Positions 29,107 to 37,535 of a DNA stretch of 64,000 bases are shown piece by piece. Under the pieces are notes generated by a model. It had not been told where the DNA came from. It did not search any database and saw nothing but the letters and a program-made list of their open reading frames with translations. This DNA comes from Streptomyces sp. NBC_01198 (GTDB lineage Bacteria > Actinomycetota > Actinomycetes > Streptomycetales > Streptomycetaceae). How positions within the stretch are numbered: the first letter of the stretch is position 1; each line of letters starts with the position of its first letter. The stretch spans positions 1,550,001-1,614,000 of the forward strand of contig NZ_CP108568.1 in NCBI RefSeq assembly GCF_036010485.1, given 5' to 3'. Position numbers and translations under genes: made by a program.

Positions 29107-29925
29107 TCAGTGCTTGATGCCGACGCCGCCGTAGAAGCCGACGTGGGCCAGTTCCTGGTCCGAGGGCACCGGACCGTCCGGGCGCCACAGCGGCGTTTGG
29201 ACCAGGCCGGGTTCGACCAGTTCGAAGCCGTCGAAGAAGCTCAGCACCTGCTCGTGGGACCGCAGGGTCAAGGTGGCGGTGGCCCCCTTGTCCCGGTAGA
29301 CGTCACGGGCTTCGCCCGCGTCGCCGTCGAGCCGGTGGAAGTCGCCGGTGGTGTGGCTGAGGATCAGGTGACTGCCGGCGGGCAGCGCGTCCCGATACGC
29401 GGCGACCAGCCCCGCCGGGTCCTCGTCGTCCTTGATGAAGTGCAGGATGGCCACCAGCATCAGCCCGACCGGCCGGCCGAAGTCGATCAGCTCACCGATG
29501 GTCGGGTGCTTCAGGATGCTCTCCGGGTCGCGCAGGTCGCCGAGGAAGAACCCGGTGTTCCCCGCGCCCAGCATGTGCGCCCCGGCGTACGTCGCCACGA
29601 TCGGGTCGTTGTCCACGTACGCGACGCGGACGTCGGGTGACACCTGCTGCGCCACCTGGTGGGTGTTCGGCGAGGTGGGGATGCCGGTGCCGATGTCGAT
29701 GATCTGCCGGATACCGCTCTCCGCCATGAACCGCACGGCCCGGTGCATGAAGCGGCGGTTGCCCTGCGCCATGGAGACGATGTCCGGGAAGAGGTCGATC
29801 ACCCGCTGGGCGGCCTCCCGGTCCACCTCGTAGTTGTCCCTGCCGCCCAGGTAGTAGTCGTACATCCGGGCCGGATGCGGCCTGCTGGTGTCTATCTGCT
29901 CGGCGGTAAATCCCTGGTCGGTCAA
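29107..29925 (-). CDS. DUF574 SAM-dependent methyltransferase (copy 2)
   Basis: The 272-residue paralogue of copy 1 shares the full motif set: RPHPARMYDYYLGGRDNYEV, IIDIGTGIPTSPNTHQ, YVDNDPIVATYAG and LHFIKDDEDPAG. TTG 29925 is the only start that fits the conserved N-terminus, with GGAGG 6 nt upstream. An inefficient start codon may hold expression low. The substrate is unknown. Its C-terminus (GFYGGVGIKH) closely matches that of copy 1 (GIYGGVGRKP), which supports duplication in place. Confidence 0.88.
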   Translation of the reverse strand: MTDQGFTAEQIDTSRPHPARMYDYYLGGRDNYEVDREAAQRVIDLFPDIVSMAQGNRRFMHRAVRFMAESGIRQIIDIGTGIPTSPNTHQVAQQVSPDVRVAYVDNDPIVATYAGAHMLGAGNTGFFLGDLRDPESILKHPTIGELIDFGRPVGLMLVAILHFIKDDEDPAGLVAAYRDALPAGSHLILSHTTGDFHRLDGDAGEARDVYRDKGATATLTLRSHEQVLSFFDGFELVEPGLVQTPLWRPDGPVPSDQELAHVGFYGGVGIKH

Positions 29926-29961
29926 GGCCGTCCTCCGTTCCTTCGCTGCCTGCGCCAGCTC

Positions 29962-30020
29962 GTGCGCGGTGCATGGTGCGTGGTGCGTGGTGGATGCATG
30001 GGTGGTGCGCGGGTGGTGCC
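29962..30020 (-). repeat. GGTGCGT repeat tract upstream of methyltransferase copy 2
   Basis: Near-tandem units GGTGCAT, GGTGCGT, GGTGCGT and GGTGGAT run into GGTGGTGCGCGGGTGGTGCC. The tract lies in the leader of copy 2, about 40 bp upstream of its start, and resembles the tract before copy 1. Confidence 0.5.
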
Positions 30021-30072
30021 GGGAAGAAGCGGTGCGTCCTACGTGGGTCGTGCCGTCGCGCTGTGGTGCGGA

Positions 30073-30354
30073 TCAGCCGAGCAGGAAGTCCGCTTCGCCG
30101 GCCTTGGCGCCCAGGATGAAAGTCGTGATCTCGTGATTGCTGTAGATCAGGGCCGGGCCGTCGGGGTCGGTGGACTGGCGCAGCGCCACCCTGCCGTCGT
30201 TGAGTCTCTTCGCCTCGACGCAGGAGCCCCCGTTGCCGCCGCTCCACGGTTTCCGCCAGCCCTCGACACCGAGTTGGTTGGCGGGCATTCCGTTGTAGAT
30301 ACCGTCGTATATGTCCTCGTACCCGCATATGCCGTCATTGCCGACGCGATCCAT
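30073..30354 (-). CDS. DUF397 domain protein
   Basis: The 93-residue protein carries the DUF397 signature: WRKPWSGGNGGSCVEAKRL, VALRQSTDPDGPALIYSNHE and ITTFILGAKAGEADFLLG. In Streptomyces such proteins pair with DUF5753 helix-turn-helix regulators, as in WhiJ/AbaA-like loci that affect development and antibiotic production. It lies 3 bp after the stop of the regulator gene and is surely co-transcribed with it. The first 25 residues (DRVGNDGICGYEDIYDG) are atypical; ATG at codon 23 is an alternative start. It may act as the partner or toxin-like member of the pair. Confidence 0.85.
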   Translation of the reverse strand: MDRVGNDGICGYEDIYDGIYNGMPANQLGVEGWRKPWSGGNGGSCVEAKRLNDGRVALRQSTDPDGPALIYSNHEITTFILGAKAGEADFLLG

Positions 30355-30357
30355 CGT

Positions 30358-31236
30358 TCAGATCTCCTTGCGCATGCCATCGAGGATGGCTTTGGTGCTC
30401 TGTGCTGGCGCGGCCTGCGCGCACATCCGGTCCAGCGCCTCCAGGAACGCCGACACGTCGTCGCGTTCGTCGAAGTAGACGCCGCCCACCAGGCTTTCCG
30501 CGTAGGCGATGTCCGGGATCTCCTGGAGCTGGAAACGGAAGATGTGGAACGGGCCGTACATGGCCGGGTGCGGCCCGGCCGCGAACGGCATGATCTGCAG
30601 CCGGACGTTGGGCAGTTCGGTGGCCTCCATCAGGCGGTCCAACTGCTCGCGCATGACGCGCAGTCCACCGATCGGGCGGCGCAGCACCGTCTCGTCCATC
30701 ACGACCCACAACAGCGGCGGCGCCTCCTCCCGGGTGACCAGGGCCTGGCGTTCTGTCCGCAGCGTGACGAGCCGGTCGATCTCCGGGGCCGCCGCGTGCG
30801 GCAAGCCCGCGCGCAGGGTGGCCCGGGCGTAGGCCGGGGTCTGGAGTAGGCCGGGGACGTAGGCCGGTTCGTAGGCGCGGATGACCGCGGCCTCTCCTTC
30901 GAGGCTGACGAAGGCGCTGAACCAGTCGGGGAGGACGTCGCGGAAGCTGTGCCACCAGCCGGGCCTGTTGGCCTCCCGGGCGAGGGCGAGAAAGCCGCTG
31001 ATCTCCTCGGGTGAGGTGATTCCGTACGTGATGAGCAGTTTCTCGACATACGGGATCTTCAGCCCGACTTCGGCCTTTTCCATCCGTCGGACGGTTGCGT
31101 GCGTGACGTCCAGCGCCCGGCCGGCTTCCTCCAGGCTGATTCCGGCCTGCTCCCGCAGATCCTGAAGGCGCTTGCCGAGCACCATGCGCAGGACGGTCGG
31201 GGCTCCTCCCGGCCGGGGGTCCATCACGTGGCTCAT
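30358..31236 (-). CDS. XRE-type regulator with DUF5753 (WhiJ-like)
   Basis: The 292-residue DNA-binding protein has an N-terminal helix-turn-helix (about 17-73: LGKRLQDLREQAGISLEEAG, LDVTHATVRRMEKAEVGLKI). A DUF5753 domain follows (about 105-280: EGEAAVIRAYEPAYVPGLLQ, PNVRLQIMPFAAGPHPAMYG, VGGVYFDERDDVSAFL). Such proteins repress their own operon and neighbouring ATPase genes. The facing gene encodes an anti-sigma-type ATPase, and a perfect palindrome lies between them, a likely binding site. The first codon is uncertain: ATG 31236 abuts GGAGG, and a GTG or ATG 9-12 nt downstream has better spacing. Confidence 0.88.
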   Translation of the reverse strand: MSHVMDPRPGGAPTVLRMVLGKRLQDLREQAGISLEEAGRALDVTHATVRRMEKAEVGLKIPYVEKLLITYGITSPEEISGFLALAREANRPGWWHSFRDVLPDWFSAFVSLEGEAAVIRAYEPAYVPGLLQTPAYARATLRAGLPHAAAPEIDRLVTLRTERQALVTREEAPPLLWVVMDETVLRRPIGGLRVMREQLDRLMEATELPNVRLQIMPFAAGPHPAMYGPFHIFRFQLQEIPDIAYAESLVGGVYFDERDDVSAFLEALDRMCAQAAPAQSTKAILDGMRKEI

Positions 31237-31268
31237 CCTCCAACTTCCTTGGCTGAGAAGCAGTCTGT

Positions 31269-31295
31269 CATGTTGTCAGCGCGCGCGACAGCATG
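31269..31295. promoter_or_regulatory. Imperfect palindrome in the divergent promoter region
   Basis: CATGTTGTC (31269-31277) and GACAGCATG (31287-31295) form an inverted repeat with 8 of 9 matches around a GC-only spacer. It lies 33 bp upstream of the regulator start and could be a second operator. Confidence 0.4.
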
Positions 31296-31304
31296 TAGCA
31301 GCGA

Positions 31305-31321
31305 TTCTGTAAATTACAGAA
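31305..31321. promoter_or_regulatory. Perfect 17-bp palindrome, candidate operator
   Basis: TTCTGTAAATTACAGAA has 8-bp perfect arms around one base. It is strikingly AT-rich for this genome and lies between the divergent XRE and ATPase genes, just before the latter. It is a strong candidate binding site for the DUF5753 regulator. Confidence 0.6.
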
Positions 31322-31363
31322 CGGACCTTGCCATGTGTCCTGCGCGAGCCTCATAGTTACGGA

Positions 31364-31822
31364 GTGGTTCCTTCACCTGACGCCCTCCGGCGCGAGCGCC
31401 GCGACGGTGTCGGCGACCTCGGCCGCCGTGACGTGTTCCGGCTGCCCGCGTTGAGCGCGTCCGTGGCGGACGCCCGCGGGCGGATACGTGCGCGATTGCG
31501 GGAATGGGGCGCCGGCGCGGAACTGCGCGATGACGCGAGTCTGGTGGTGACCGAACTGTTCACCAACGCCGTACGGCACACGGAAAGCGAGAAGATCACC
31601 TGTGTGCTGTACGACCGCGGCAGTGTCGTGCGGGTCGAAGTGACCGATCAGGGCCGGGGAACGGGCGTGCCGGCGCCCGGGCTCGCCGGCGCCGATGAGG
31701 AGGGCGGGCGAGGGCTGCTGCTGGTCAGCGTGCTCTCGCTGGCATGGGGGTCGGACCCGGCGGAGGACGGTACGGGCAGGGTGGTGTGGGCCGAACTGGC
31801 CGCGCACCGCCTGGGCCGCTGA
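31364..31822 (+). CDS. Anti-sigma-factor-type ATP-binding protein
   Basis: The 152-residue protein is a HATPase_c_2 (RsbW/SpoIIAB-like) kinase-fold protein. DASLVVTELFTNAVRHTESE is the N-box, RVEVTDQGRGTGVP is the G1 box and EEGGRGLLLVSVLSLAWG is the G2 box. Such stand-alone ATPases are frequent in Streptomyces beside DUF397/DUF5753 pairs and may bind sigma factors or anti-anti-sigma factors. GTG 31364 is chosen tentatively; TTG 31328 would add 12 residues and start 7 nt after the palindrome. Expression is probably repressed through that palindrome. Confidence 0.82.
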   Translation: MVPSPDALRRERRDGVGDLGRRDVFRLPALSASVADARGRIRARLREWGAGAELRDDASLVVTELFTNAVRHTESEKITCVLYDRGSVVRVEVTDQGRGTGVPAPGLAGADEEGGRGLLLVSVLSLAWGSDPAEDGTGRVVWAELAAHRLGR

Positions 31823-31902
31823 CCGGACCGCCTCCGCCGGGCCCGATGGCTACCGCCCGGGGGCCGTTGGGCGACGTACGCCCGGCGGCCCCGGTGAGCG
31901 AC

Positions 31903-31953
31903 GGCAGCCGGGGCGGACCCGCACCGGGGAGTGCCCGGAAAGCCCCGGCTGCC
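31903..31953. terminator. Bidirectional terminator between convergent genes
   Basis: GGCAGCCGGGGC (31903-31914) pairs perfectly with GCCCCGGCTGCC (31942-31953). It lies between the ATPase gene and the convergent SGNH hydrolase gene. Confidence 0.65.
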
Positions 31954-31973
31954 GCGCGGTGTTCGGATACGTC

Positions 31974-32786
31974 CTAGCGCAGCGGCAGCAGGTCGGGGCG
32001 CTTGGGCTCGACGTGGTCGCCGGAGGACTCGCCGCGCAGCCGGCGGCCGATCCATGGCACCAGATGCTCGCGCGCCCAGTGGATGTTGTCCCTGCGCACC
32101 TCGGACGGCAGCCGCGGGCCCTGCGGCGGCCACGACTGGTCGGGGTCGGCGGGCACGTCGAGGCCGAGTACCTGCCCGGCGCGCAGCGCGACCCGGGTGT
32201 GGCCCTCGGCCGACAGGTGCAGCCGGTCCTCGCTCCAGGCCCTGCGGTCCTGGACGGAACGCAGCGACCACAGGTCGAGAACCGGACATCCGTGGCGGTC
32301 GGCGATGGAGCGCACATGCGCGGTGTAGGTGGCGATCTTGCCCCGCAGATGCCGCAGCACCGGCACTCCGCGGGTGTCGAAACCGGTGCAGACCAGGACC
32401 GTGCCGACCGAGCGGGTCAGATCGGCGACGGCGGCCTCGAAACGCTCCGCGACCGCGTCGGGGTCGCTGCCCGGGCGCAGGATGTCGTTGCCGCCGGCGC
32501 AGAAGCTGACCAGGTCGGGGGCCAGTTCGATGGCCCGCGGCACCTGTTCGGCCACGATCTGGTCGAGCAGCCGGCCGCGCACCGCGAGGTTGGCGTAGCG
32601 GAAGGTGTGCTCCTCGCGCCGGTCGGCGAGCAGGACGGCCAGCCGGTCGGCCCAGCCGACGTACGACCCGTCGGGGCCGATGTCGCCGACGCCTTCGGTG
32701 AAGCTGTCCCCCACCGCGGTGTACGACCCGATCACGCCATCGTCGATTCCCCGGTGTCCCTGGTGTCCCTGCGAATCGTCAGCCAC
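31974..32786 (-). CDS. SGNH/GDSL-type hydrolase
   Basis: The 270-residue enzyme is an SGNH esterase/lipase-like hydrolase. Block I is YTAVGDSFTEGVGD (Ser28), the block II glycine region is YANLAVRGRLLDQ, block III is SFCAGGNDILRPG and block V is EDRLHLSAEGH with the catalytic Asp/His pair. No signal peptide is present, so it acts in the cytosol. The start (GTG 32786) is uncertain: AGGAG lies 14 nt upstream, and a GTG at codon 18 is an alternative just before the first strand. The neighbouring GH36 gene is in the same direction and may be co-transcribed. The acyl substrate is unknown. Confidence 0.87.
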   Translation of the reverse strand: MADDSQGHQGHRGIDDGVIGSYTAVGDSFTEGVGDIGPDGSYVGWADRLAVLLADRREEHTFRYANLAVRGRLLDQIVAEQVPRAIELAPDLVSFCAGGNDILRPGSDPDAVAERFEAAVADLTRSVGTVLVCTGFDTRGVPVLRHLRGKIATYTAHVRSIADRHGCPVLDLWSLRSVQDRRAWSEDRLHLSAEGHTRVALRAGQVLGLDVPADPDQSWPPQGPRLPSEVRRDNIHWAREHLVPWIGRRLRGESSGDHVEPKRPDLLPLR

Positions 32787-32865
32787 GTCGGAACATTTTT
32801 CTCCTTTCCTTGTGACCTACGCGACCGTAAGGAGGGGTTGACGCGACGTGATTCATCCCACCAGG

Positions 32866-34977
32866 TCAAAGTCGGCGCAGATGGAATACCGCCGCGTCCA
32901 GGTCGCCGGCCAGCGTGGTGCGCAGACCGCGCTCGGCCAGCACCGCGCCGCGCTGGACGACACCGGTGGTCACATCGCGGTAGGACGCCTCCCGTTCGAG
33001 GCCGCGCAGCCGCAGCGGCGGCACCGGGTCGCCGAAGTCCTGCGCGGGCAGCCAGGCCAGCACGACGGTGTCGGGGCCGTGCACGTACTGGACGGCGCTG
33101 AGCCCGTCGCCGCCCGGCGGGCGCAGCCGGTAGAGGTCGCCGAGCTGTACGACGGGGCGGACCGTCTTGTACAGCGCCACCCAACTCGCGGCCTCCGCCC
33201 GCTCCTCGGCGCTGCGGTCCAGCAAGTCGCCCCCGATGCCGAGCACGCCGGCCATGGCGCTGACGAACCGGAACCGCAGCGAGCTGCGGCGGTGGTTGAG
33301 CATCCGGCCCGGGCTGTCGGCGACCCAGGTGGCCATCACCGCGGCCGGGTGCAGCTGGCTGAAGCCGTGCTGGATCCGCAGCCGGTCGAGCGGATCGGTG
33401 TTGTCCGAGGTCGACACCTGCTCGGTGCGGGCCAGGATGCCCAGGTCGACCCGGCCGCCGCCACCGGAGCAGGATTCGAAGGCCACACCGGGGTGCGCGG
33501 CCCGCAACCGGTCGACCAGCTCGTACAGGCCCTCGACGTGGCCGCTCCACGACTGTTCCGGACAGCGCTCTCCCGCGCTCCCCGGGCCGCCGGAGCAGCC
33601 GTCGAAGTCCCAGGTGACGTGGTCGACCGGGGCGCTGTGCAGCAGTGCGTCCAGCTGCTCGGCGAGGTGGTCGCGTACGTCGGTGCGCGCCAGGTCGAGC
33701 ACCAGCCGGTGGCCGTACCCGGTGCCGTGGGGGCCGTTGTGGCCTTTGACCCAGTCCGGGTGGGCGCGGTGCAGGTCGCCGTCGGGGTCGACCGTCTCCG
33801 GCGCGACCCGGACGCCGAGCCGCATGCCGAGCGCGTGCACCTCGTCGGCAAGCGGTTTCAGGCCGTTCGGGAAGCGATCGGGGTCGGGGGTCACGTCGCC
33901 GACGGCCGCCCGGCCGGTCAGCCGGTCGCCGGGCCCGGCGTCGTCCAGCACGAAGAGCTCCACGCCCATCGCGGCGGCCCGGCGGGCCAGTTCCCGCTGC
34001 CGCCGCTCGCCGGCCGCGAAGCCGGCCGCGTCCCGGGAGTCGTAACGCACCGGGCGCGGCCGCCGCGCGCCGGGCACGACGTGGGCCAGCTGGTAGGCGT
34101 GCCAGGCCCGGCTGGCGGCGCCGAAGCCGCCGTCGGTCCACAGGCCGGCGAAGACCGGGCTGGTGTAGGAAGCGCCGGGGTCCAGCGTCACCGGTCCCGC
34201 GTCGTCGTGGCCGGCGCCGCCGGTGACCTGCACCCGGCCGTCCGGCAGGCCCGCGACGGTGATCCGCCAGGAGCCGGACCAGGCGAGCGCCCCCGTCCAC
34301 ACCTCGCCGTGCTCCTCCCCCGCGTCGCCGGCGTCCAGCGCGAACCACGGCAGGTGCTGGTGGCCCGTATGGCCGCGGCGGCTGCCGATCACCCGTTCGC
34401 CGGGCGTCAGCGGGGCGCGCACCAGGCGGCTCTCCGCGCCCCAGCGGCCGTGCAGCTGGGACATCCGCCAGCGGTCGCGGTACGGCGGCGTCCAGGTGGC
34501 CGCGTCGGCCCGCAGCAGCTCCGGCGGGTCGCGGTGGCCGCCAGGGACGTGCGTGGCGGTGGTCCAGCGCTCGATGACGTCGCAGCCGGGGCGCAGGCGG
34601 TAGTGCAGGGTGAGGTCGAGATGGTGCAGCGAGTCGTGGAAGTGCAGCCGCAGCTCGTCCCCGGCCTGGCCGGCCGCGGTCTCGGACTCCTCGAAGCACC
34701 ACTCGGCGCCGCGCGCCCCGCCGGACCGTACCGACAGCGCGGGGCGGGCGGAGCGCGGGCCGCCCTCGACCGGGTACTCCTCGTGGCCGTCAAGCGCGGA
34801 CGCGTAGGGCCGCTCGGCGGGCAGCGGGTCGGCGGCCAGCGCCTCGGCGTCCCGGAGCGCTATCCGTCGCCCCCAGTGCAGGTGCAGCAGCTCGTCGCGC
34901 TCCGGGACGTGCAGGGCGTAGCTGCCGGCCGGCCCGGAGAGCAGCCAGAGCCGGCCGGACCGGCCCGTTTCGATCAT
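32866..34977 (-). CDS. GH36-type alpha-galactosidase-like protein
   Basis: The 703-residue protein has the GH36 layout: N-terminal beta-supersandwich (to about 285), TIM barrel and C-terminal beta domain. VELFVLDDAGPGDR, the putative nucleophile Asp457 in VTWDFDGC, and acid/base Asp525 in STSDNTDPLDRLRIQHG mark the active site. Typical enzymes have KWDxN and an EPE motif before the nucleophile. Here these read TWDFD and APET, so substrate recognition may differ from plain alpha-galactosides. There is no signal peptide. It is divergent from the phosphatase gene, 180 bp apart, and lies upstream of the SGNH hydrolase gene, so the pair may process an acylated sugar. Confidence 0.85.
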   Translation of the reverse strand: MIETGRSGRLWLLSGPAGSYALHVPERDELLHLHWGRRIALRDAEALAADPLPAERPYASALDGHEEYPVEGGPRSARPALSVRSGGARGAEWCFEESETAAGQAGDELRLHFHDSLHHLDLTLHYRLRPGCDVIERWTTATHVPGGHRDPPELLRADAATWTPPYRDRWRMSQLHGRWGAESRLVRAPLTPGERVIGSRRGHTGHQHLPWFALDAGDAGEEHGEVWTGALAWSGSWRITVAGLPDGRVQVTGGAGHDDAGPVTLDPGASYTSPVFAGLWTDGGFGAASRAWHAYQLAHVVPGARRPRPVRYDSRDAAGFAAGERRQRELARRAAAMGVELFVLDDAGPGDRLTGRAAVGDVTPDPDRFPNGLKPLADEVHALGMRLGVRVAPETVDPDGDLHRAHPDWVKGHNGPHGTGYGHRLVLDLARTDVRDHLAEQLDALLHSAPVDHVTWDFDGCSGGPGSAGERCPEQSWSGHVEGLYELVDRLRAAHPGVAFESCSGGGGRVDLGILARTEQVSTSDNTDPLDRLRIQHGFSQLHPAAVMATWVADSPGRMLNHRRSSLRFRFVSAMAGVLGIGGDLLDRSAEERAEAASWVALYKTVRPVVQLGDLYRLRPPGGDGLSAVQYVHGPDTVVLAWLPAQDFGDPVPPLRLRGLEREASYRDVTTGVVQRGAVLAERGLRTTLAGDLDAAVFHLRRL

Positions 34978-35157
34978 CGGTACGCCCCCTGTCCCGATCG
35001 GGTCCGGACATCATCGGCCCCGCCCCCGCGGAGGGGCAATGGTTGCACCCCCAGGAGTGGTCCAACGGACACATACCAGCCGGTACGCGCCATCCCGGCT
35101 GCCGTATCGTCGGATGTGCCCCAGCATGAGCGGTGAGCGACCTATGGAGGAGCACAG

Positions 35158-35994
35158 GTGACGCAGGAAGTGCGGCAGTCCACCCCGACCGGGCCGGGCC
35201 CGGAGCCCGACCTGGCCGGTGTACGCAATTTCCGTGACGTCGGAGGTCTGCCGACCACCGACGGCCGCCGGGTCCGGCACGGGGTGCTGTTCCGCAGCGG
35301 CCACCTCGCGCACGCCACCGCGAAGGACGCCGACTTCCTCGAAGGGCTCGGCCTGAACACGATCTTCGACTTCCGCAATCCCGACGACGTCGCGCTGGAG
35401 GGCCAGGACGTCGCGCTGCGGGGCACCCGCAACCTGAGCATGCCGCTCAACGACCCGGCAGACAACGCCGGATTCTGGCAGACCGTCAGGGACGGCGACG
35501 TGCCGTCGCTGCAGGCGGTGCTCGGCGAGGGCCGCGGCGAGGCCCGGATGGTCGCCGCCTACCGCAAGCTCATCCTGGAGCGCACCGAGGAGCACTCCCG
35601 GATGCTGGACCTGCTCAGCGCGTCGGACGGCCCCGCCGTTCCGGCGCTGCTGCACTGCGCGGCGGGCAAGGACCGCGCCGGGACGTCGATCGCGATCATC
35701 CTGCTGGCGCTGGGCGTGCAGCGGTCGGCGATCGAGGCGGACTACCTGGAGTCCAACGCCAGGCACCGCCGCTACAAGGTGGTGCGGGGCGACGGCAGCA
35801 CGGGCACCGCCATCGACCCGCAGGTGAGCGAGCTGCTCAGCCCGCTGTTCGAGGCCCGGGTGGAGTATCTGCGGGCCGCCTTCGACACCATCGAGGAGCG
35901 CTGGGGCTCCGTCGACCGCTACCTCGCGGAAGGCCTCGGCCTGACCCCGGAGCGCCGGGCCGCGCTCCGTGAGCGGCTGCTGACGCCCGCCTGA
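35158..35994 (+). CDS. Tyrosine/serine protein phosphatase (HCx5R type)
   Basis: The 278-residue protein belongs to the bacterial Y-phosphatase-3 group. The N-terminal signature is LAGVRNFRDVGGLPTTDGR, followed by LFRSGHLAHAT. The catalytic P-loop is HCAAGKDRAG with Cys167 and Arg173. Members remove phosphate from Tyr/Ser residues or from phosphoinositides. The GTG start at 35158 follows GGAGGAGC at about 8 nt. No membrane segment or signal peptide is visible. It converges with the aminotransferase gene of the hopanoid locus and does not belong to that operon. Confidence 0.88.
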   Translation: MTQEVRQSTPTGPGPEPDLAGVRNFRDVGGLPTTDGRRVRHGVLFRSGHLAHATAKDADFLEGLGLNTIFDFRNPDDVALEGQDVALRGTRNLSMPLNDPADNAGFWQTVRDGDVPSLQAVLGEGRGEARMVAAYRKLILERTEEHSRMLDLLSASDGPAVPALLHCAAGKDRAGTSIAIILLALGVQRSAIEADYLESNARHRRYKVVRGDGSTGTAIDPQVSELLSPLFEARVEYLRAAFDTIEERWGSVDRYLAEGLGLTPERRAALRERLLTPA

Positions 35995-36011
35995 GCCGGC
36001 CCGCCGGCGCC

Positions 36012-36042
36012 GGCGCGCCCCACCGCGAGCGGGGGGCGCGCC
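36012..36042. terminator. Terminator of the hopanoid operon and the phosphatase gene
   Basis: GGCGCGCCCC (36012-36021) and GGGGCGCGCC (36033-36042) form a 10-bp perfect GC-only stem with an 11-nt loop between the two convergent genes. Confidence 0.66.
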
Positions 36043-36047
36043 ACGGC

Positions 36048-37535
36048 CTAGCGGTTCGCTACCGCCTGCTTGACCAGGGTCTTGCCGAAGTCCCACATCA
36101 GCCCGCCACCGCCGTGCGCGTCGTCCATCACCTCGGTGAAGGCCGCCACGAAGCGGTCGACGTCGGCCTCGTTCACCACCAGCGGCGGGATCAGCTTGAT
36201 GATCTCGACGTGGTCGCCGGAGACCTGGGTGAGGATGCGGTGCCGCTGCAGCAGCGGCACCACCACCATCTGGGCGAACAGGCCCTTGCGGGCGGTCTGC
36301 AGCATCGTCCAGCGGCTGCGCAGGCCGAGCGACTTGGGCCGGCCGAACTCGACGGCGATCATCAGGCCGCGGCCGCGGACCTCCTTGAGCAGCTCGTAGC
36401 GGTCGGTGAGCGCGGCCAGCCGGGTGCGCAGCAGGTCGCCCATCAGGCGGGAGTTCTCGACCAGTTGCTCGTCCTCGACCACCGCGAGGGTGGCCAGGCC
36501 CGCGGTCATCGCCTGCGCGTTGGAGCCGAAGCTCGCCGAGTGCACCAGCACCCGGTCCATCGAGGAGTAGACCTTCTTGAAGATCCAGTCCCGGCCGAGG
36601 GTGGCGCCGACCGGGACGTAGCCGCCGGAGAGCGTCTTCGCGACCGTCACCAGGTCGGGCTCGACGCCCTCCTCGTGCTGGTAGGCGTAGAAGGCGCCGG
36701 TGCGGCCGATGCCGGTCTGCACCTCGTCGGCGATCAGCAGCGCGTTGTGGCGGCGCAGCAGCTCCTGGGCGGCGCGCAGGTAGCCGGGCGGCGGGATGTA
36801 GACGCCGTGGCCCTGGATCGGCTCGATGATCATGGCGGCCACGTCGCCGCGCTTGAGCTCCCTGGCGAGCGCGTCGAGGTCGCCGATCTCGATGGCGGTG
36901 TCCGGCAGCAGCGGGGCGAAGCCGTCCTGGAAGCCCGCCTCGCCGTTGACCGACAGCGAGCCGGTGGTCAGGCCGTGGAAGGAGTGCTTGCAGTACAGCA
37001 CACGCGGCTTGCCGGTGGCGTAGCGGGCGAACTTCAGTGCCGTCTCGACGGCTTCCGTGCCGCTGTTGCCGAAGAACACCCGGTCCAGGTGCGGTGTGTG
37101 GCTCAGCAGCCGCTCGGCGAGCAGGCCGGGCAGCGGCTGGCAGTCGAAGCGGGTGAGGTCGGCGAGCCCGGCGTCCAGCACGTCGTGCAGGGCCTTGCGG
37201 ACCACCGGGTGGTGCCGGCCGAGGCCCATCACGCCGAAGCCGGCCAGCATGTCGAGGTAGTCGTTGCCGTCGGCGTCCCAGAAGTGGGCGCCCTCGGCGC
37301 GCTCGTAGACCTTGTCGAAGCCGATGGTGCGCAGCATGCGCGGCAGTTGGTGGTTGAGGTACTTGCCGTGCAGGTCGTAGCGCTCGCCGCCGCGCTCGGC
37401 CAGCAGCGTCGCCAGGTCGAAGCCCTTGGGCTGCCCGGCGGGCGCGCCCGGGGCCCCGGGTTCGCCCGCCGCAGGTCCGCCGGCGGCGGGCTCCGCACCG
37501 ATCGGCTGCCTACCGGCCGGTTCAGACGATGTCAT
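36048..37535 (-). CDS. hpnO: Class III aminotransferase of the hopanoid locus (HpnO-like)
   Basis: The 495-residue PLP enzyme is a class III (ornithine/acetylornithine-type) aminotransferase. [20 protein letters not shown] binds the cofactor phosphate, [20 protein letters not shown] carries the Asp/Gln pair and [16 protein letters not shown] carries the Schiff-base Lys. An Ala/Gly/Pro-rich 35-residue extension precedes the fold. In Streptomyces hopanoid clusters this enzyme aminates the C5 side chain to give aminobacteriohopanetriol; that role is inferred from position. Its start overlaps the dxs stop by 14 nt, so it is the last gene of the operon. Confidence 0.86.
   Translation of the reverse strand: MTSSEPAGRQPIGAEPAAGGPAAGEPGAPGAPAGQPKGFDLATLLAERGGERYDLHGKYLNHQLPRMLRTIGFDKVYERAEGAHFWDADGNDYLDMLAGFGVMGLGRHHPVVRKALHDVLDAGLADLTRFDCQPLPGLLAERLLSHTPHLDRVFFGNSGTEAVETALKFARYATGKPRVLYCKHSFHGLTTGSLSVNGEAGFQDGFAPLLPDTAIEIGDLDALARELKRGDVAAMIIEPIQGHGVYIPPPGYLRAAQELLRRHNALLIADEVQTGIGRTGAFYAYQHEEGVEPDLVTVAKTLSGGYVPVGATLGRDWIFKKVYSSMDRVLVHSASFGSNAQAMTAGLATLAVVEDEQLVENSRLMGDLLRTRLAALTDRYELLKEVRGRGLMIAVEFGRPKSLGLRSRWTMLQTARKGLFAQMVVVPLLQRHRILTQVSGDHVEIIKLIPPLVVNEADVDRFVAAFTEVMDDAHGGGGLMWDFGKTLVKQAVANR

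Noticed and set aside
29962..30020. A CRISPR array in the repeat-rich leader
   Set aside because: Units are 7-8 bp, degenerate and contiguous; there are no regular spacers and no cas genes in the window.
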